Shown here piece after piece: positions 7,005-10,308 of a DNA stretch of 10,308 nucleotides. Origin of the DNA: Lactobacillus helveticus DSM 20075 = CGMCC 1.1877 (GTDB lineage Bacteria; Bacillota; Bacilli; Lactobacillales; Lactobacillaceae); NCBI RefSeq assembly GCF_000160855.1, contig NZ_GG700754.1, positions 33,866-44,173 of the forward strand, written 5' to 3'. The stretch's first letter is position 1, and every line of letters starts with the position of its first letter. Below the pieces are notes generated by a model. The model had not been told where the DNA came from. It did not search any database and saw nothing but the letters and a program-made list of their open reading frames with translations. The translations under genes and the position numbers were made by a program.

Positions 7005-8229
7005 TTTGGAAGAACTCCTTTATTACTACTAATGCGCTCAAGAACTTATCCGCTTCTTCTTGAGTATTGTAAATCGCAAAACTAGCTCTCACAGTACTTT
7101 CAACTCCTAGAGTTTCCATTAGAGGCTGTGCGCAATGATGACCAGCTCGCACTTCAATTCCTTCTAGATCTAGTGCTGTAGCCAAATCATGAGGATGAAT
7201 ACCTTGCATATTAAAGGAAATTACGCTGCTGCGTTCACTGATATTTTGAGGGCCATAAAACGTCAATCCTGCTATTTTTTGTATTTTTGGAAATACATAA
7301 TCAATTAAATCTTGCTCATATTGCCGCAGCTTATCTAAACCAACATGTTCAATAAAATCAATTGCGCCTTCTAGGCCAATTGCCCCTTCAATGTTTGGCG
7401 TGCCAGCTTCAAATTTTTGAGGAACAGGAGCCCACGTAGCACCCTCACGTGTTACATTAGCAATCATTTCACCGCCTAAACGATATGGTGGCATCTTCTC
7501 TAATAACTTTTTTCTCCCATATAAAACTCCGATGCCATCTGGGCCAAACATTTTATGTCCAGAAAAAGCATAAAAATCAGCTTCTAGTTCTTGCACATTA
7601 ACATCAAAATGACCGATAGCCTGCGCGCCATCCACGACAATAACTGCATTATTTTGATGAGCTAGCTGAGCCAATTCTTTAATTGGATTAATGCATCCTA
7701 ATACGTTGCTAACTTGGGCAACTGCTATAATTTTTGTTTTAGGCGTGATCTTCTTCTTAGCATCTGCTAAATCAAGCTTTTGTTCCTGATCTAATTCAAT
7801 GAACTTAAGCTTAGCATGCTTACGCATCGCTAACTGTTGCCAAGGAAGTAAATTGCTGTGATGTTCCATGATGGAAACCACGATTTCATCCCCAGCCTGA
7901 ATATTCTGCTCACCATAGGTATTAGCTACTAAATTCAAGCTATCAGTGCAACCACTAGTAAATACTATTTCACGCTCACTTTTAGCATGAATGAAATCTT
8001 TAACTTTCTCGCGCACGCTTTCGTAATACTTAGTAGCCCACATCCCTAAAGTATGGACGCCACGATGAACATTGGCCCGATAAGTTTCGTCAAAATGCAT
8101 CATTTTTTTACTAACTGACACAGGTATCTGCGCTGTAGCAGCATTATCTAAATAAATTAAGGGACTATCATTGATTTTGCGTTTTAATATAGGAAAATTA
8201 TCCCTAATTTGCTTGATATTTTTGTCCAT
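6991..8229 (-). CDS. sufS: Cysteine desulfurase SufS
   Basis: PLP-dependent group II cysteine desulfurase (412 residues) that removes sulfur from L-cysteine as an enzyme-bound persulfide, giving alanine, and feeds SufU. Seen are YLDNAAT (26-32), the EHHSN active-site histidines (122-126), VDGAQAIGH (199-207) with the PLP-ring Asp200, the PLP lysine Lys226 in AFSGHKMFGP, and the catalytic Cys366 in RAGHHCAQP. The phosphate-binding loop reads TSGCTDS (91-97), where many SufS proteins have TRGTT; it is probably lineage variation. The start is firm because an in-frame TGA lies two codons upstream. Its ribosome site is weak (AGAAAG-like), and the ATG lies inside sufD with a 26-bp overlap, so translation probably depends on coupling to sufD. 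Confidence 0.97.
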   Translation of the reverse strand: MDKNIKQIRDNFPILKRKINDSPLIYLDNAATAQIPVSVSKKMMHFDETYRANVHRGVHTLGMWATKYYESVREKVKDFIHAKSEREIVFTSGCTDSLNLVANTYGEQNIQAGDEIVVSIMEHHSNLLPWQQLAMRKHAKLKFIELDQEQKLDLADAKKKITPKTKIIAVAQVSNVLGCINPIKELAQLAHQNNAVIVVDGAQAIGHFDVNVQELEADFYAFSGHKMFGPDGIGVLYGRKKLLEKMPPYRLGGEMIANVTREGATWAPVPQKFEAGTPNIEGAIGLEGAIDFIEHVGLDKLRQYEQDLIDYVFPKIQKIAGLTFYGPQNISERSSVISFNMQGIHPHDLATALDLEGIEVRAGHHCAQPLMETLGVESTVRASFAIYNTQEEADKFLSALVVIKEFFQNELR

Positions 8230-9481
8230 TAATCAATTTTCTTTCTAGAATATCAATCATCTTTTGCCGGACATCTTTATCTGGAACTGCATCCAACACT
8301 GCACCCAAAAAGCCTCTAATAACTAATCTCTGTGCTTGATCATAAGGAATACCACGACTCATCAAATAATTCATTTGAACAGGATCAACTGGTCCCACAC
8401 TTGCAGCGTGAGCAGCAATAACATCGTTTTCATCAATTAACAGTAAGGGGTTTGCATCCCCACGAGCATCTGGTGACATCATCAATACTCTATTCTGTTG
8501 ATCAGCTTTAGAGCCATGAGCTCCATGAACAATTTGACCAATCCCGTTAAAGATCAGCTTGGATTGATCTAACAGAACCCCACGCTGATTAATTAAACCC
8601 GTTGAATGAGGGCCACGATTCGTAACGCGATTATTGATAAAGTACTTTTGCTTATCACTAGTAACTGAAACCAATTGTGAGTTAGCATAACTACCTTCGC
8701 CAACTAGCTCTGAATCAATTTCGCCCAAGGTATCACAAGAGTTCATCAATCCAACAGCCCATTCAACATGCGCATCTTTTTCAATATTGGCATGACGATC
8801 AAAGTAAAAAGTGGTTTTCTTGCTTAATTCTTCTACTGATGAAAATTCAACATGACTGCCTGGTTTAGCAATGATTTCCACCATCATATTCGCAATATTG
8901 CTTTCTTCGCCAACTGTAGTTAAGTGTTGCAAAAAACGACAACTACTATTACTATCTGCCACGATCAACAAATGTTGGTACCAATTCAATTTTTTAGTAC
9001 TGTCTTGAATTAGCTTAACTTCAATTGGATCATCTAAAACAACATTTTTAGGAATGTAAAGCAAAATTCCGCTGTTTAAATAAGCTAAATGTTCCGCATT
9101 TAATTTATTTTCATCACCTTTAATTACTTCGGTCATGAAATATTTACGCATAAAATCAGGCAAATCACGAAACGCCTCAAATAGATCAACTAATACTACA
9201 CCTTTATTAGCCATCTCTGGTGATAAGTTAGTTTGAATAGTATCAGTACCAAACTGAATTAGATTAGTTTCAAAATCTTCTGTAACATTTTCACTACTTG
9301 CATCATTGGTGCATATAGTTTCAGATTTGTTTGCAAAATCTACATCACCAGGATGAAAGTGTTCCATCTTTGGCATAGCTAATTGAGAAATTTGTTCTTG
9401 AGCCTTTTCTCTTCTTTTAGTAAGCCAGGACGGTTCATGATTTTCCTCACTTAATTTAATTAATTGTGCCTTCTCATCCAT
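8204..9481 (-). CDS. sufD: Fe-S cluster assembly protein SufD
   Basis: Scaffold subunit paralogous to SufB; it pairs with SufB on a SufC dimer in the cytoplasm and is linked to iron entry. The 425 residues are the usual length. The N-terminal HEPSWLTKRREKA segment (15-27) is followed by a beta-helix core. The conserved C-terminal block has His358 in IAAHAASVGPVDPVQ and MSRGIPYDQAQRLVIRGFLGAVLD (374-397). It is told from SufB by lacking the EGCTAP block and by this HAASVG motif. The start is fixed by a consensus AGGAGG (9489-9494), 7 nt from the ATG; the site overlaps the sufC stop codon, with an 11-bp gap between the genes. The 3' end overlaps sufS by 26 bp. Confidence 0.96.
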   Translation of the reverse strand: MDEKAQLIKLSEENHEPSWLTKRREKAQEQISQLAMPKMEHFHPGDVDFANKSETICTNDASSENVTEDFETNLIQFGTDTIQTNLSPEMANKGVVLVDLFEAFRDLPDFMRKYFMTEVIKGDENKLNAEHLAYLNSGILLYIPKNVVLDDPIEVKLIQDSTKKLNWYQHLLIVADSNSSCRFLQHLTTVGEESNIANMMVEIIAKPGSHVEFSSVEELSKKTTFYFDRHANIEKDAHVEWAVGLMNSCDTLGEIDSELVGEGSYANSQLVSVTSDKQKYFINNRVTNRGPHSTGLINQRGVLLDQSKLIFNGIGQIVHGAHGSKADQQNRVLMMSPDARGDANPLLLIDENDVIAAHAASVGPVDPVQMNYLMSRGIPYDQAQRLVIRGFLGAVLDAVPDKDVRQKMIDILERKLINGQKYQAN

Positions 9482-9492
9482 GAGATAGCCTC

Positions 9493-10287
9493 CTAATCTT
9501 CATCAACTAATTTGATATGAAGACCTAATTCGTCGCGCAGGCCAGCATAGCCTTCATTTTCAAGACGTTTAGCCAGTTCAGGGCCACCATCTTTGACAAC
9601 ACGGCCACCCATCATAACATGAACTACATCGGGTACAATGTAATTAAGCAATCTTTGATAGTGAGTAATAATTAATGAACCGAAGTTGTCACCACGCATT
9701 GCATTTACACCACGAGCCACTACCTTAAGAGCATCAATATCAAGCCCTGAGTCAATTTCATCCAGGATGGCAAATTGTGGCTTAATCATCAATAATTGTA
9801 AAATTTCATTTCTCTTCTTTTCACCACCTGAGAAGCCTTCATTTAAGTAACGTTCAGTCATTGCTTCATTCATATCAAGCAGATCTAGATTCTTATCCAA
9901 TTCTTTCAAGAATTCAGTTATTGGCATTGGATCATTTTTAGGACGGCGTACATTAATCGTAGTTCTTAAAAATTCCGCATTAGTAACACCAGGAACTTCG
10001 GCAGGATATTGCATTGCTAAAAAAAGTCCTTTACGAGCACGCTCATCAACTGGCATACTTAAGATACTTTCACCATTTAACAAAATATCACCTTGAGTTA
10101 CGTGATAATGTGGATTTCCCATAATAGTCTCAGACAACGTCGACTTACCTGTACCATTAGGACCCATAATGGCATGAATTTCTCCAGTTTTAAGGGTTAA
10201 ATTGACTCCCTTCAGGATTTCCTTCATCTTTTTCTTTTCATCATCTTTGACCTCAACGTGTAAATCCTTTATCTCCAGAACTGACAT
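9493..10287 (-). CDS. sufC: Fe-S cluster assembly ATPase SufC
   Basis: Cytoplasmic ABC-type ATPase (264 residues) that drives conformational change in the SufB-SufD scaffold; it is not a membrane transporter component. In order it shows Walker A GPNGTGKST (42-50), a Q-loop glutamine (Gln93 in LAMQYPAEVPG, characteristic of SufC), the signature FSGGEKKR (152-159), Walker B and D-loop FAILDEIDSGLD (172-183, Glu177) and the H-loop histidine His209 in ITHYQRLL. It is the first gene of the SUF operon. The start is supported by AAAGGA (complement of 10295-10300), 7 nt upstream. Only 21 bp of upstream DNA is in the window, so the operon promoter cannot be seen. Confidence 0.97.
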   Translation of the reverse strand: MSVLEIKDLHVEVKDDEKKKMKEILKGVNLTLKTGEIHAIMGPNGTGKSTLSETIMGNPHYHVTQGDILLNGESILSMPVDERARKGLFLAMQYPAEVPGVTNAEFLRTTINVRRPKNDPMPITEFLKELDKNLDLLDMNEAMTERYLNEGFSGGEKKRNEILQLLMIKPQFAILDEIDSGLDIDALKVVARGVNAMRGDNFGSLIITHYQRLLNYIVPDVVHVMMGGRVVKDGGPELAKRLENEGYAGLRDELGLHIKLVDED

Positions 10288-10308
10288 ATATATTTCCTTT
10301 CAGTAATC

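Noticed and set aside
1..10308. Insertion sequences, CRISPR arrays, tRNA or rRNA genes, prophage or defence genes
   Set aside because: No transposase-like protein, regularly spaced repeats or tRNA-like cloverleaf was seen; nearly all the sequence is occupied by identified genes.

Overview
The window looks like chromosomal DNA of a low-GC Gram-positive lactic acid bacterium, most likely a Lactobacillus of the acidophilus/delbrueckii group. The reasons are AT-rich spacers, strong AAGGAG-type ribosome sites, a Lactobacillus-type xylulose-5-phosphate/fructose-6-phosphate phosphoketolase, and a Firmicutes-type SUF operon (sufCDSUB with the SufU scaffold and no sufA or sufE). The species assignment is inference from the proteins; no database search was possible.

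Layout, left to right. A minus-strand patatin-like phospholipase (8-856) lies just downstream of a minus-strand phosphoketolase gene (923-3322). A perfect 10-bp hairpin terminator (871-902) sits between them. Upstream of the phosphoketolase is a 288-bp divergent intergenic region (3323-3610). It holds a consensus-like promoter for the phosphoketolase and several inverted and direct repeats that look like operators. A plus-strand pair follows: a DeoR-family regulator (3611-4366) and a small protein of unknown function (4372-4737) whose ribosome site lies in the last codons of the regulator. A strong two-way terminator (about 4776-4820) separates this pair from the convergent SUF operon.

The right half is the SUF iron-sulfur cluster assembly operon on the minus strand. 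It reads sufC (10287-9493), sufD (9481-8204), sufS (8229-6991), sufU (7004-6543), sufB (6550-5147) and a SufT-like DUF59/MIP18 gene (5147-4824). All junctions after sufC-sufD overlap, by 26, 14, 8 and 1 bp, so translational coupling is likely. SufS takes sulfur from cysteine, SufU accepts it, the SufBC2D-type scaffold builds the cluster, and the SufT-like protein probably helps cluster maturation or delivery. The operon promoter lies beyond the right edge.

Most of the window is ordinary housekeeping metabolism. The least explained parts are the DeoR regulator with its small partner, and the repeat-rich region between that regulator and the phosphoketolase. I saw no clear evidence of an undescribed system, mobile element, CRISPR array or structural RNA gene.
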